NCBI RefSeq assembly: GCF_002024165.1
Contig: NZ_MWQN01000002.1
Span: 1,054,001-1,118,000 of the forward strand
Length of the DNA: 64,000 nucleotides
From: Embleya scabrispora
Lineage (GTDB): Bacteria > Actinomycetota > Actinomycetes > Streptomycetales > Streptomycetaceae
Reading direction: 5' to 3'
Shown here: piece after piece, positions 50,383 through 58,532 of the stretch
Layout: every line of letters begins with the position of its first letter
How positions within the stretch are numbered: the first letter of the stretch is position 1
The notes under the pieces: model-generated
Seen by the model: the letters and a program-made list of their open reading frames with translations, nothing else
Told to the model about the DNA's origin: nothing
Database searches by the model: none
Translations under genes and position numbers: made by a program

Positions 50383-50844
50383 ATGAGCGCTCGGATGAAG
50401 AACCCCGCCATGGTCCTGCCCGACGCGATGAAGGGCATCCAGGCCATCTACAAGGCGATGTACTCCGGCGGCGTGTCGCAGGAGATCCTGGAACTGGTCC
50501 ACCTGCGCGCCAGCCAGATCAACGGGTGCAGCGCCTGTGTGTTCGCCGGCGTCACCAGCGCCAAGAAGGCGGGCGCCACCGACGAGCGGCTGCACGCCGT
50601 CGCGGCCTGGCGCGAGGCCCCGTTCTTCTCCGACGCCGAGCGCGCCGCACTGGCCCTGACCGAGGCCTCCACCCGGCTCGCCGACCACAGCGGCCAGGCC
50701 ATACCGGACGCGTTGTGGGACGAGGTCGCCGACCACTTCGACGAGCGGCAGCTGTCCGCGATCATCCTGATGATCTCGATCACCAACTTCTTCAACCGGA
50801 TCAACACCACGATCGAGGAGCCGGCCGGCGCCTCCTGGGGCTGA
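50383..50844 (+). CDS. AhpD/carboxymuconolactone decarboxylase-like protein
   Basis: A 153-residue protein with the AhpD core: ELVHLRASQINGCSACV with CxxC (Cys-Ser-Ala-Cys, about residues 47-50). These proteins act as peroxidase-linked reductases or decarboxylases and are the standard target of ECF41 sigma factors. A TGTCACA-N16-CGTC promoter precedes it. Start ATG 50383. Confidence 0.92.
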   Translation: MSARMKNPAMVLPDAMKGIQAIYKAMYSGGVSQEILELVHLRASQINGCSACVFAGVTSAKKAGATDERLHAVAAWREAPFFSDAERAALALTEASTRLADHSGQAIPDALWDEVADHFDERQLSAIILMISITNFFNRINTTIEEPAGASWG

Positions 50845-50889
50845 GCCGCCGCGCGGGGCGGTACCCGGGATCCCGCGACGGTCCCGGGA

Positions 50890-50924
50890 CCGACACCACG
50901 CGCGGAGGGCGTGCGTGGTGTCGG
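50890..50924. terminator. Hairpin after the AhpD-like gene
   Basis: A 12-bp perfect stem, CCGACACCACGC with GCGTGGTGTCGG, with an 11-base loop, about 45 bases after the stop, between convergent genes. Confidence 0.75.
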
Positions 50925-51035
50925 CCGAACGGGGGCCGAAGGCGTGCGGTGGACACACCTTCGGCGGTCGCATCTTCGGCGGGTGGCCCGGGACATGCGG
51001 TGCCCGGGACATGCGGTGCCCGGGGCGCGCGGGGT

Positions 51036-51815
51036 TCAGGAGCGGACGGGCAGGAACGCGTCGAGGATCGGGAGCAGCAACCCGGTGCGCCCGGGCACGC
51101 CCATGTGCGTGGTGTCCGGCAGGACCGCGAGCCGCGACGAGGGAATCAACTCGTGCATGAACGCGGCGTGTTCCACCCGGATGAAGTCGGTGTCACCGAT
51201 CACCAGCAGGGTGGGCGCGGCGATCGCGCGCAACTCGTCGTCGGTCCACTCGGTGAAGCCGTGCGCGACGGGCTGGAGCTTGGCCAGGGTGGCCTCGAAG
51301 GCGGTCGGGTCGGGGGCGACCCGGGCGTACGCCTCGACCATCGCCTTGAAGTCGGCCTCGGTCGGCAGGCGCGGCGAGGTCTGCTCGGGGGCGGAGATCT
51401 CCGGGAAGTAGCCGTCGTGCCGGCAGTGCGTGGCCAACAGGGCCAGCCGGTTCACCCGTTCCGGCGCGCGCACCGCGGCACGCAGCGCCGTCAGGCCGCC
51501 GAGGCTGTAGCCGAGCAGGTCGGCCCGATCGACGCCGAGATGGTCGAGCAGCGCGATCACGTCGTCGGCGAACACCTCCAGCGACATCTCGCGGTCGCTG
51601 TCGGCGGTGTGCCCGTGCCCCTGCAACTCGACGCCGATCACCCGACGGTTCGCGGCGAGCGCGGGCAACAGCGCGCCGAAGGACAGGTCGATGGTCTGCG
51701 CCCCACCGTGGAGCAGAACCAACGGGGGTACGGCTCCCTCGACGCCGTGCTCCTCGTAGTACATGTCGATCCCGTTGACCGGCGCATAGCCGGCGGTACG
51801 TGCACTGATCGTCAT
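51036..51815 (-). CDS. Alpha/beta hydrolase
   Basis: A 259-residue alpha/beta hydrolase: LLHGGAQT oxyanion region, nucleophile GYSLGG (about residue 99), Asp in IGDTDFI and His in PDTTHMG. The ATG at 51815 follows AGGAGAGC; a longer form from 51893 is unlikely. Function (haloperoxidase-like or esterase) is not specified. Confidence 0.86.
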   Translation of the reverse strand: MTISARTAGYAPVNGIDMYYEEHGVEGAVPPLVLLHGGAQTIDLSFGALLPALAANRRVIGVELQGHGHTADSDREMSLEVFADDVIALLDHLGVDRADLLGYSLGGLTALRAAVRAPERVNRLALLATHCRHDGYFPEISAPEQTSPRLPTEADFKAMVEAYARVAPDPTAFEATLAKLQPVAHGFTEWTDDELRAIAAPTLLVIGDTDFIRVEHAAFMHELIPSSRLAVLPDTTHMGVPGRTGLLLPILDAFLPVRS

Positions 51816-51998
51816 CCCACTGCTCTCCTGGCCCTCGTCCGAGTGAATACGCGACGTCACACTCATTGGACCGCCCGGGCCGGCAAAACTCATCGCGGGC
51901 GCGCGGACGCGGGCCGCTCCGGCCGAGGTGTCGGGTTTTGAGGCGGACTTGGGGGTGTTCTCAGGTTGTCTTCATCCGCGGGATCGAGAGTCTCGGGT

Positions 51999-52970
51999 AT
52001 GACGGAAGACAATGCGGGGAGTGCGGAGTCCACCGGGATCGAGACGCGGGCGCCGGGCCGGCGGCGGGTGCGGCGGACCTTGTCGGTGCCGGTGGTGGCG
52101 GCCGTGGTTGCCGGCCTGATCGGCGGGTTGTCCGGGGTGGTCGTGGTGCGCCACTTCGAAAACTCCGACCACTCGCCGCCGGCGGCGGTCGGCGGGGCGC
52201 CGGTACGGAACGCGTCGGCCGGCGGAGGCGCGGGTTCGGTGTCGGCGGTGGCGGCGGCCGTCCGGTCGAGCGTGGTCGAGTTGCGGGTGACCTCGCGGCG
52301 CGGCTCGGTGACGGGTTCGGGGCTGGTCCTGGACACCGCCGGCCGGATCCTGACCAACGATCACGTGGTGGCCGGGGTGGGTTCCGGCGGCCTGACCGTG
52401 GTCTTCGCCGACGGTCGCACCGCCGCCGGCAGCGTGTCGGCGAGCGACGCCGCCCACGATCTCGCGGTGGTCCGGGTGAGCGGCGTCGGCGGGCTCACCC
52501 CGGCCGTGCTCGGCGATTCGGCGTCGCTGCAAGTGGGGGACGAGGTGGTCGCGTTCGGGTCGCCCCTCGGCCTGGGCGGCACGGTCACCTCCGGTGTGGT
52601 CGGCGCGCTGAACCGGCCCATCACGACATCCGGGGAGAGTGCGGTCGTGCCCGACGACGCGAGCGGCGCGCGTACCTCGCCCATCGCGGCGACCGACGCG
52701 AACACGGTGACCTACCCGGCGATCCAGACCGACGTCGCGTTCGGCTCGGGTAGTTCGGGCGGCCCGCTCGTCGACCTGTCCGGCCGCGTCGTGGGCATCG
52801 ACTCGGCCATCTACGACACCACTTCCCAGGACGGCAACGACCTGCCCTGGGGCGGGAGCGGCGGCGGAAGCGGGAGCGCCGAGGCCGACGCCGGCAGCGT
52901 CGGCATCACCTTCGCGATCCCGATCGACGTGGCCAAGGCCTTCCTGAACACCCTGGGCTCCGACGCCTGA
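51999..52970 (+). CDS. HtrA/DegP-type membrane serine protease without PDZ
   Basis: A 323-residue protein: cytoplasmic Arg-rich start, one TM (about 30-52), then a trypsin-like protease domain with His in LTNDHVVAG, Asp in AAHDLAVV and Ser in GSGSSGGPLV. A Gly/Ser-rich insertion (WGGSGGGSGS) lies near the C-terminus and no PDZ domain follows, so it is shorter than DegP. It is probably an extracytoplasmic quality-control or signalling protease. Upstream sequence lacks a good ribosome site. Confidence 0.88.
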   Translation: MTEDNAGSAESTGIETRAPGRRRVRRTLSVPVVAAVVAGLIGGLSGVVVVRHFENSDHSPPAAVGGAPVRNASAGGGAGSVSAVAAAVRSSVVELRVTSRRGSVTGSGLVLDTAGRILTNDHVVAGVGSGGLTVVFADGRTAAGSVSASDAAHDLAVVRVSGVGGLTPAVLGDSASLQVGDEVVAFGSPLGLGGTVTSGVVGALNRPITTSGESAVVPDDASGARTSPIAATDANTVTYPAIQTDVAFGSGSSGGPLVDLSGRVVGIDSAIYDTTSQDGNDLPWGGSGGGSGSAEADAGSVGITFAIPIDVAKAFLNTLGSDA

Positions 52971-52991
52971 CCCCGCCCCGGTCGATCGTGC

Positions 52992-53213
52992 CTACCCGCG
53001 CGGGTCGGGCACCGGGTGCCGGACCCGGATGTTCGGCTCGACGTACACCGCGTGTTCGTTCGCGCTGCCGCAGTGCACCGACACCAGCGCGCCGGCCACC
53101 TGCACGTCGCCGTCGATGTCGGTCACGACCCGGCGGCCTGCCGCAACCACCGGGCGGCGGGTATGTGCCGATGAGGGGGCAGGGGGAACCCGCTCCGAGC
53201 GGGCCGCGTCCAT
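52992..53213 (-). CDS. Possible small hypothetical protein
   Basis: An ORF of up to 73 residues. The C-terminal 44 residues (from a GTG at about 53128: DIDGDVQVAGALVSVHCGSANEHAVYVEPNIRV) have regular protein character with a Cys and two His, while the upstream part is low-complexity and overlaps the spacer before the next lipoprotein gene. It may be a real small protein starting at the internal GTG. Uncertain. Confidence 0.35.
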   Translation of the reverse strand: MDAARSERVPPAPSSAHTRRPVVAAGRRVVTDIDGDVQVAGALVSVHCGSANEHAVYVEPNIRVRHPVPDPRG

Positions 53214-53248
53214 TCGCCGGATGTGCCGACGGAAGGGGAGTCCGGGCG

Positions 53249-53896
53249 ATGGGTGGACGGCGGGGCGCCGTGGGGACGGCGTGGATGCGCAGGGCGGTGG
53301 TAGCGGTGGTGGCGGCCGTCGCGGCGACGGTGACGGCGACGGCGTGCAGCGATTCGGGTGGGCGCGGGTATCGGCGGCCCGCTCCGGACCGGGCGCCCTC
53401 CGCGCTGCCGTGGACCGGGGAGGGGGCTCGGCTGACCCTGGCGACGGTACGCACCCGGGTCGCGGTGTTCCGGCTGCGGGTGCCGACCGATCGCTGGGTG
53501 CAGGGCGATTCGGCGGCGGTGTCCGGCTCGTTCTGCCCGGGTGCGCGGGTCGTGGTCAATCGGGGCACGGCCGGCCCGGACCTGGTGATCCAGTCCTTCG
53601 GCACGACCTGCGACCCGCGCACCATGCCGGGGTGGGAGGGTCTGAGCCCGAGGGACCTCTACCGCACCGAGTCCGACATCCCGACGGACCGCCCGGTCGA
53701 AACCGTGACCACGCCGCTCGGCCGAGCCGTGATGTTCGCCGGCACGGGCGGCGGACCGACGGCCGTCGTCTTCCTGGCCTCCCCACTCCTGCCCGACCAC
53801 CCGACCCTGGTCATCCGTACCGGGGGCCAACCCCGACTCTTCGCCACGACCCAACTCGCCGACCTCCTCCGCAGCGGCCTGCTCCCGGCCGAGTAG
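53249..53896 (+). CDS. Lipoprotein, unknown function
   Basis: A 215-residue lipoprotein. ATG 53249 follows GGGGAG; the signal has Arg residues, an Ala/Val core and lipobox TATAC-S near residue 33. An internal ATG at 53285 is an alternative start. The mature part has two Cys (GSFCPGAR and GTTCDPR) likely to pair. No domain recognised. Confidence 0.75.
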   Translation: MGGRRGAVGTAWMRRAVVAVVAAVAATVTATACSDSGGRGYRRPAPDRAPSALPWTGEGARLTLATVRTRVAVFRLRVPTDRWVQGDSAAVSGSFCPGARVVVNRGTAGPDLVIQSFGTTCDPRTMPGWEGLSPRDLYRTESDIPTDRPVETVTTPLGRAVMFAGTGGGPTAVVFLASPLLPDHPTLVIRTGGQPRLFATTQLADLLRSGLLPAE

Positions 53897-54141
53897 ACCC
53901 GAACCGCTACGTCCACCCGCCCGCCACGGCCCGCCCGCCGTCCCGGTCGATCACCCGGACGGGCCAACCCCGCCCCGCCCGTCTCGACGGCCGACCGCGC
54001 GCCGATGACCTCGCACTCCGTGTCCCCACACGCGGATCGGGACCGCCCGACCCGGCTCGCGGCGGGCCCGGCCCGGATGCGCGCGCGACCGCCCCCGGAT
54101 TGCATGGTGAAGCCGATGAATCCCAGCACACGGGAGCGGAA

Positions 54142-54345
54142 ATGCATGTGATGCGAGCGGTCGAAGGTCCGGACAACGTCGTGTGGCACGCGATGGAGGG
54201 CGAGGACACCGCGCTGTGCGGCGAGACCCTTCCGAACTTTCGTGAAGTGCACGGCAGTCGCCGGCGGGAGACGTTCTGTGTGGCGTGCATGATCGAGATC
54301 GAACAGATCGCGGCGCCGGGCGCGACACCGACCTCCCGACACTGA
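54142..54345 (+). CDS. Small Cys-rich protein, zinc-ribbon-like
   Basis: A 67-residue protein with one Cys in ALCGET, then a CVAC pair in ETFCVACMIE and conserved His/Trp (VWHAME). The Cys spacing suggests a small metal-binding fold seen in many short Streptomyces proteins of unknown role. ATG 54142 after GGGAGCGG. Confidence 0.7.
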   Translation: MHVMRAVEGPDNVVWHAMEGEDTALCGETLPNFREVHGSRRRETFCVACMIEIEQIAAPGATPTSRH

Positions 54346-54390
54346 ACCCCTTACCGGTCCGTCCCACCGGTCTCGGTCTTTCCCACCCCG

Positions 54391-54440
54391 CGGCCCCGAC
54401 CTCACCCGCCCGCTCCTTCGGGCGAACGAGGTCGGGGCCG
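54391..54440. terminator. 13-bp stem terminator between convergent genes
   Basis: CGGCCCCGACCTC pairs perfectly with GAGGTCGGGGCCG and encloses a second small stem (GCCCG/CGGGC). It ends 15 bases from the stop codon of the MEDS/HATPase gene. Confidence 0.8.
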
Positions 54441-54455
54441 TCGCGCGTCGTGCGA

Positions 54456-55379
54456 TCAGTCCCACACCCGCAGGCGCAGCCGCACGGTGGTGCCGGTTTC
54501 GGCCGAGCGAATCTGGACCAGGTCGCAGATCTGGTTGGCTATCCACAGCCCGCGGCCGCCGTCCTGATCGGCGGTGGGCCGGTGTCGGCCGGCGAGCGGG
54601 TCGGTGATCCGGCCGGCGTCGTGGACGTCGCAGAGCAGGTGGGCCCCCTCGGTCCACAGCACGATCGTGCCGGCCGCACCGCCGTGCACGACGCTGTTGC
54701 CGGTGATCTCACCGATCGCGAGCAGCGCGTGGTCGACCCGGGTCCGGGTCGCGTCGGGCAACATCCGGCGGACCAGCGTCCGTACACCCGCCAGTTCGCC
54801 CGCCCGGAAGGCCAGGCGTTCGGCGTGCCTCGGAGCGGCCGGCAGCGGCGGGCCGCGCAGAGTCGCCGCGTACGCGTCGGCGTCCGGGGGCGAGTGCCGC
54901 CCATCGGTGGCGCCGGCCGGCGACAGGGGGTGGGTGCGATGCGCCTCGGCGATCACCTCGGGGTGCAGGCCGGAGACGTCGTACGGACACAGCAGCCGCC
55001 ATGGTTCGTCGGCGAAGGCCAGGTCGAGCAACACCTCGTTGTGACCGCACTCGACCAGTTCGGCGGCGTCGCGGCCGACCCAGATCGGCTCGCCGATGCC
55101 GCGCCGACCCCGCGGGCCCTGCTCCGCGGTCCACTCCCGCCAGATCGGGATGATCCGCGCCGGATTGCGGCCGACCCGCTCCATGTCGATCCAGGTCACC
55201 GGGTCGGCGTCGGCGCCCAGTTCCTTGCGCAGCGCGTCGGCGCGCGGTTCGATCACCGCGACGGCGACCGCCTCGTCCGCGCGCAACCCCGCACGCACGA
55301 AGGCCGCCGTGCGCTCGACGAAGTCGTCCAATCCCGCGTACAGCAGCGCCTCGTGGCGAAACCTCGGGGCCGCGTCCAT
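54456..55379 (-). CDS. MEDS-HATPase anti-sigma-type regulator
   Basis: A 307-residue protein with an N-terminal MEDS (sensor) domain (HEALLYAGLDDFVERTAAFVRAGL, about 9-32, and VTWIDMERVGRNPARIIPIW) and a C-terminal HATPase_c domain (LLAIGEITGNSVVHGG, VHDAGRITDP, GGRGLWIANQICD). Such fusions are common in Streptomyces as RsbW-like kinases sensing small ligands. ATG 55379 follows AAGGTGA. Confidence 0.85.
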   Translation of the reverse strand: MDAAPRFRHEALLYAGLDDFVERTAAFVRAGLRADEAVAVAVIEPRADALRKELGADADPVTWIDMERVGRNPARIIPIWREWTAEQGPRGRRGIGEPIWVGRDAAELVECGHNEVLLDLAFADEPWRLLCPYDVSGLHPEVIAEAHRTHPLSPAGATDGRHSPPDADAYAATLRGPPLPAAPRHAERLAFRAGELAGVRTLVRRMLPDATRTRVDHALLAIGEITGNSVVHGGAAGTIVLWTEGAHLLCDVHDAGRITDPLAGRHRPTADQDGGRGLWIANQICDLVQIRSAETGTTVRLRLRVWD

Positions 55380-55577
55380 TCGGTCGTCACCTTCTCCACC
55401 GCCGGGCGGGGAGTCGTTCCCGACCGGCCGGTTCCAGTGAACCTACCCGATGACCGCAAATGCGCCGAAGCCCCCCCGGGCGACCGCGCAGCCGGGCGCC
55501 ACCGCACGTGACCGGCCGGTTACCCCGAACGGGCGGTCGGAGGAGTCGGGGCGCGGCCGGCCGGACAGAGGCGAACA

Positions 55578-56153
55578 ATGAGCTTCCGCACCGCTCCCGG
55601 CGCGCACGGCACGGCCCTCGTGTACGGGCCCGGGGACCTCGCCCGCTGTCTGGACCTCTACGCCGACCCGCGCTGCCCGTTCTGCCGACGCATGGAGGTG
55701 GGGCTCGGGCCGGTGTTTCGGCGACTGGCGGACGAGGGCCGGTTCGTACTGCGGTACCACTTCGCCACCTTTCTCGACGGGCGGCTCGGCGGCGAGGGTT
55801 CGCATCGGGCGGTGAACGCCCTGCGCGGCGCGGCGGACGTCGGCCAGGGAGCGTTCCTGGACTACCTGCACGTGCTGTACACACGGCAGCCGGACGAGTC
55901 GACGGACACCTTCGCCGACCCGGACTTCCTGCTGGACGCCGCCGGCGAGGTGCCGGCGCTGCGCGGCGCCGACTTCGACCACGTCGTGCGCGGGTTCACC
56001 CATCGGGCCTGGGTGGACCGGGTACAGGCGGACTTCGCCGATTCCGGGGTGACCGGTACCCCGACCGTGCTGCGCGACGGCACCCCGCTGACCGTCCTGG
56101 ACGCCTCGGGCAAGGCACTGCGTCCGAAGGTGTTCCTGGCCCAACTGCACTGA
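55578..56153 (+). CDS. DsbA-family thioredoxin-fold protein
   Basis: A 191-residue thioredoxin-fold protein with CPFC (about residues 33-36) and cis-Pro in GVTGTPTVLRDG (about 158-169), with the helical insertion of DsbA/FrnE relatives. There is no signal peptide, so it acts in the cytoplasm or is an oxidoreductase of thiol metabolism. ATG 55578. Confidence 0.87.
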   Translation: MSFRTAPGAHGTALVYGPGDLARCLDLYADPRCPFCRRMEVGLGPVFRRLADEGRFVLRYHFATFLDGRLGGEGSHRAVNALRGAADVGQGAFLDYLHVLYTRQPDESTDTFADPDFLLDAAGEVPALRGADFDHVVRGFTHRAWVDRVQADFADSGVTGTPTVLRDGTPLTVLDASGKALRPKVFLAQLH

Positions 56154-56175
56154 CCGCGCCCGGCCTTCGACCGGC

Positions 56176-56215
56176 CCTCGTGGGCGCGGCCTCCGTAGAG
56201 GGCGCGCCCACGAGG
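56176..56215. terminator. 13-bp stem terminator
   Basis: CCTCGTGGGCGCG pairs perfectly with CGCGCCCACGAGG with a 14-base loop, 22 bases after the DsbA-like stop and 18 before the convergent MFS stop. Confidence 0.8.
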
Positions 56216-56233
56216 TTTCGGTGGTGCGGGAGG

Positions 56234-57670
56234 TCAGACGCCGATCGGGACCTTCGGGGCCGGGGCCTCCGTCGCCGTCTCCGCGCGGGCACGCGGGATC
56301 AGCGCGGCGGTGACCGAGCCGACGCCGGCGAGGGCGACGCCGACCCACAGCGCCGGGACGAGGCCGTCGACGAAGCTCCGGGGCGAGGCGAAGCCGCCGT
56401 TGGAGCTGAAGACCGAGGCGAGCACCGCCACGCCGAGGACGCCGCCGAGTTCGCGCAGCGCGTTGTTGGCGCCGGAGGCGACACCCTGCTGATCCGTACG
56501 GACCACGGACATCAGCAGGCCCGCGGTGGGGATGAAGTACAGCGACATCCCCAGCCCGCTCAGGATCAGGGCCGGAATCTGCTCCGCGTAGGTGACGTCG
56601 GTCGACGCGGTGAGCGCGAACCAGGCCAGACCCGCCGCGCTCAGGGCGAGGCCCGCGACGACCAGCGGCCGGCCGCCGATCCGGGCGGACAGCGGGCCGG
56701 CGAGCGGGGCGATGACCACGGGCATCATCGTCCACGGCAGGATTCGCAGACCCGCGTCGAGCGGCGAGTAGCCCTGGACGCCCTGGAGGTACTGGGTGAG
56801 CAGGAAGATCGAGCCGAAGACGCCGGCGAACATGAGCAGCCCGGAGAAGGTCAGAGCGGTGAAGGCGCGGTTGCGGAACATCGCCATGGGCAGCATGGGC
56901 TGCGCGGCGCGGCGCTCGTAGCCGACGAAGGCGGCGATCAGGGCGGCGCCGACGGCGATCGGGGCGATGACGCCGACACTGGACCAGCCGTGGCCCTCAC
57001 CGCGGACCAGTCCGAAGACGAGGCCGAGCAGGCCGAGGCTGACGAGGACGGTGCCGACGAGGTCGAGGCGGCTGTTGGGGCCGTGGCTCTCGTCCACCTT
57101 GCGCAGCGTGAGCGGGACCAGGATCAGGCCGAGCGGGACGTTCAGCCAGAAGATCCACTGCCAGGAGCCGTGTTCGACGACGGCGCCGCCGACCAGCGGG
57201 CCCAGGGCCACCGCGAGCCCGTTGATGCCGCCCCACAGGCCCAGGGCCATCGGGCGCTTCTCGGGGGCGACCGCGCGGGTCAGGATGGTCAGGCTGAGTG
57301 GGAGGATCGCGGCGGCCCCGGCGCCCTGGAGGGCGCGGGCGACGATCAGCGTCTCGGAGTTCGGGGCGATCGCGGCGATCGCGGAGGCGACGGTGAAGAT
57401 CCCGATGCCGGTCGCGAAGATCCGGCGGCGGCCGAACCGGTCGCCCAGCGCGGCGCCCAGCATGAGCAGCACCGCGAAGCTGAGGGTGTAGGCGTTCACG
57501 GTCCATTCGAGCTCGGATATCCCGGCGTCGAGGTCCTCGCGGATGGACGGCAGCGCGGTGGTGACGACGAGGTTGTCGAGCGAGGCCATGAAGAGGGCGA
57601 AGCTCGAGGCGAGGAAGGTCCACAGGACGGTGCGCGATCCGTTCGCGGGTCGCGCCTGCTGCTGGCTCAT
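56234..57670 (-). CDS. MFS drug exporter (EmrB/QacA family)
   Basis: A 478-residue, 14-TM exporter with ALGDRFGRRRIF after TM2 and the drug-antiporter motif region RALQGAGAAAILPLSL. It lies downstream of a TetR gene on the same strand, with repeated GATGACTAACT motifs between them, so the regulator probably represses it. ATG 57670. Confidence 0.92.
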   Translation of the reverse strand: MSQQQARPANGSRTVLWTFLASSFALFMASLDNLVVTTALPSIREDLDAGISELEWTVNAYTLSFAVLLMLGAALGDRFGRRRIFATGIGIFTVASAIAAIAPNSETLIVARALQGAGAAAILPLSLTILTRAVAPEKRPMALGLWGGINGLAVALGPLVGGAVVEHGSWQWIFWLNVPLGLILVPLTLRKVDESHGPNSRLDLVGTVLVSLGLLGLVFGLVRGEGHGWSSVGVIAPIAVGAALIAAFVGYERRAAQPMLPMAMFRNRAFTALTFSGLLMFAGVFGSIFLLTQYLQGVQGYSPLDAGLRILPWTMMPVVIAPLAGPLSARIGGRPLVVAGLALSAAGLAWFALTASTDVTYAEQIPALILSGLGMSLYFIPTAGLLMSVVRTDQQGVASGANNALRELGGVLGVAVLASVFSSNGGFASPRSFVDGLVPALWVGVALAGVGSVTAALIPRARAETATEAPAPKVPIGV

Positions 57671-57730
57671 GGGATCCCTTGGGTCGAGGTCCGGATGTAG
57701 TGATCGATGACTAACTTTGACGCGCCGGAT

Positions 57731-57750
57731 TAGTTATTGATGACTAACTA
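57731..57750. promoter_or_regulatory. Candidate TetR operator before the MFS gene
   Basis: TAGTTA/TAACTA inverted repeat with an eight-base spacer, plus a direct repeat of GATGACTAACT at about 57705 and 57739. The region is AT-rich and holds the exporter promoter. Confidence 0.55.
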
Positions 57751-57820
57751 TTGCGGGCAGGGCTCTGCCCTCCGGCGGCCGGGTGGGCGGGGAAGGGCCC
57801 GCGAGTGACGCGGGCCGAAT

Positions 57821-58450
57821 TCAGTCGGAGGGAGTGGGCGCGGGCGACTCGCCGAGCCGCTCGGAGTCCTCGCACGGGTCGCAGCGGAGCTGCTTGCCCT
57901 CCGCGGAGAGGATGTCGTCGAAGTACCGTCCGCGGGGCAGGTCGAGCGAGGCGATGACGTTGCAGAGCATGCCGCGCGCGAAGAAGTTGGTGAGTTCTTC
58001 GCCGCCGATCCCGGTGACCTCGCGCGCGAACGTGTCCAGCCGGATCCAGAACCCGCGGATGTCGGACCGCAGTTCGGCGTCCTCGGCCGCGGCGTAGGCC
58101 TGCAACTGGATGCGCAGCAGATCGGTGTCGGTGTCGAGGAAGTCGTGGTAGGCGTGCGCCATCGCATGCATCGCCGGGTAGCCGGTGAGGCCTTCGGTGG
58201 CGCGGCGGAAGCGCTCCTCGACCCGGTCGAAGGCGTACTCCACGGTGGCGAGGAAGAGCGCCTTCTTGTCGTCGAACAGGCGGAACAGGTACGGCTGCGA
58301 GACGCCGACGCGCCTCGCGATCGCCGCGGTGGAGGTGCCGTTCAGGCCGCCCTTGGCGAACTCGGTGACGGCGGCACGGATCACCGCGGCACGACGCTCG
58401 TCGGCGCTCATCCGAACGGTGCCGGCCGTGCGGCTGGTAGGGGCTGCCAT
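57821..58450 (-). CDS. TetR-family regulator
   Basis: A 209-residue TetR repressor: HTH in TSTAAIARRVGVSQPYLFRLFDDKKALFL (about residues 37-65) and a variable ligand domain ending in a Cys-containing segment (LRCDPCEDSERLGE). The ATG at 58450 is chosen; a longer ORF start at 58519 lies beyond the operator-like palindrome. It probably controls itself and the MFS gene downstream. Confidence 0.9.
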   Translation of the reverse strand: MAAPTSRTAGTVRMSADERRAAVIRAAVTEFAKGGLNGTSTAAIARRVGVSQPYLFRLFDDKKALFLATVEYAFDRVEERFRRATEGLTGYPAMHAMAHAYHDFLDTDTDLLRIQLQAYAAAEDAELRSDIRGFWIRLDTFAREVTGIGGEELTNFFARGMLCNVIASLDLPRGRYFDDILSAEGKQLRCDPCEDSERLGESPAPTPSD

Positions 58451-58459
58451 GCAAAGTAA

Positions 58460-58475
58460 GTTATTACTCAATAAC
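58460..58475. promoter_or_regulatory. GTTATT-N4-AATAAC palindrome upstream of tetR
   Basis: GTTATTACTCAATAAC has perfect 6-bp arms just before the TetR start, and resembles the AT-rich motif before the MFS gene (AGTTATTGATGACTAACT). Likely autoregulatory operator. Confidence 0.6.
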
Positions 58476-58486
58476 CACACCGTCAA

Positions 58487-58517
58487 GCCCCACCCCCGTC
58501 TCTTGGAGGGTGGGGGC
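58487..58517 (-). terminator. Hairpin after the acyl-CoA synthetase gene
   Basis: GCCCCACCC pairs with GGGTGGGG(GC), a 9-bp GC-rich stem 16 bases after the stop codon at 58533. Confidence 0.5.
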
Positions 58518-58532
58518 AAGGCCGGTGGTGCG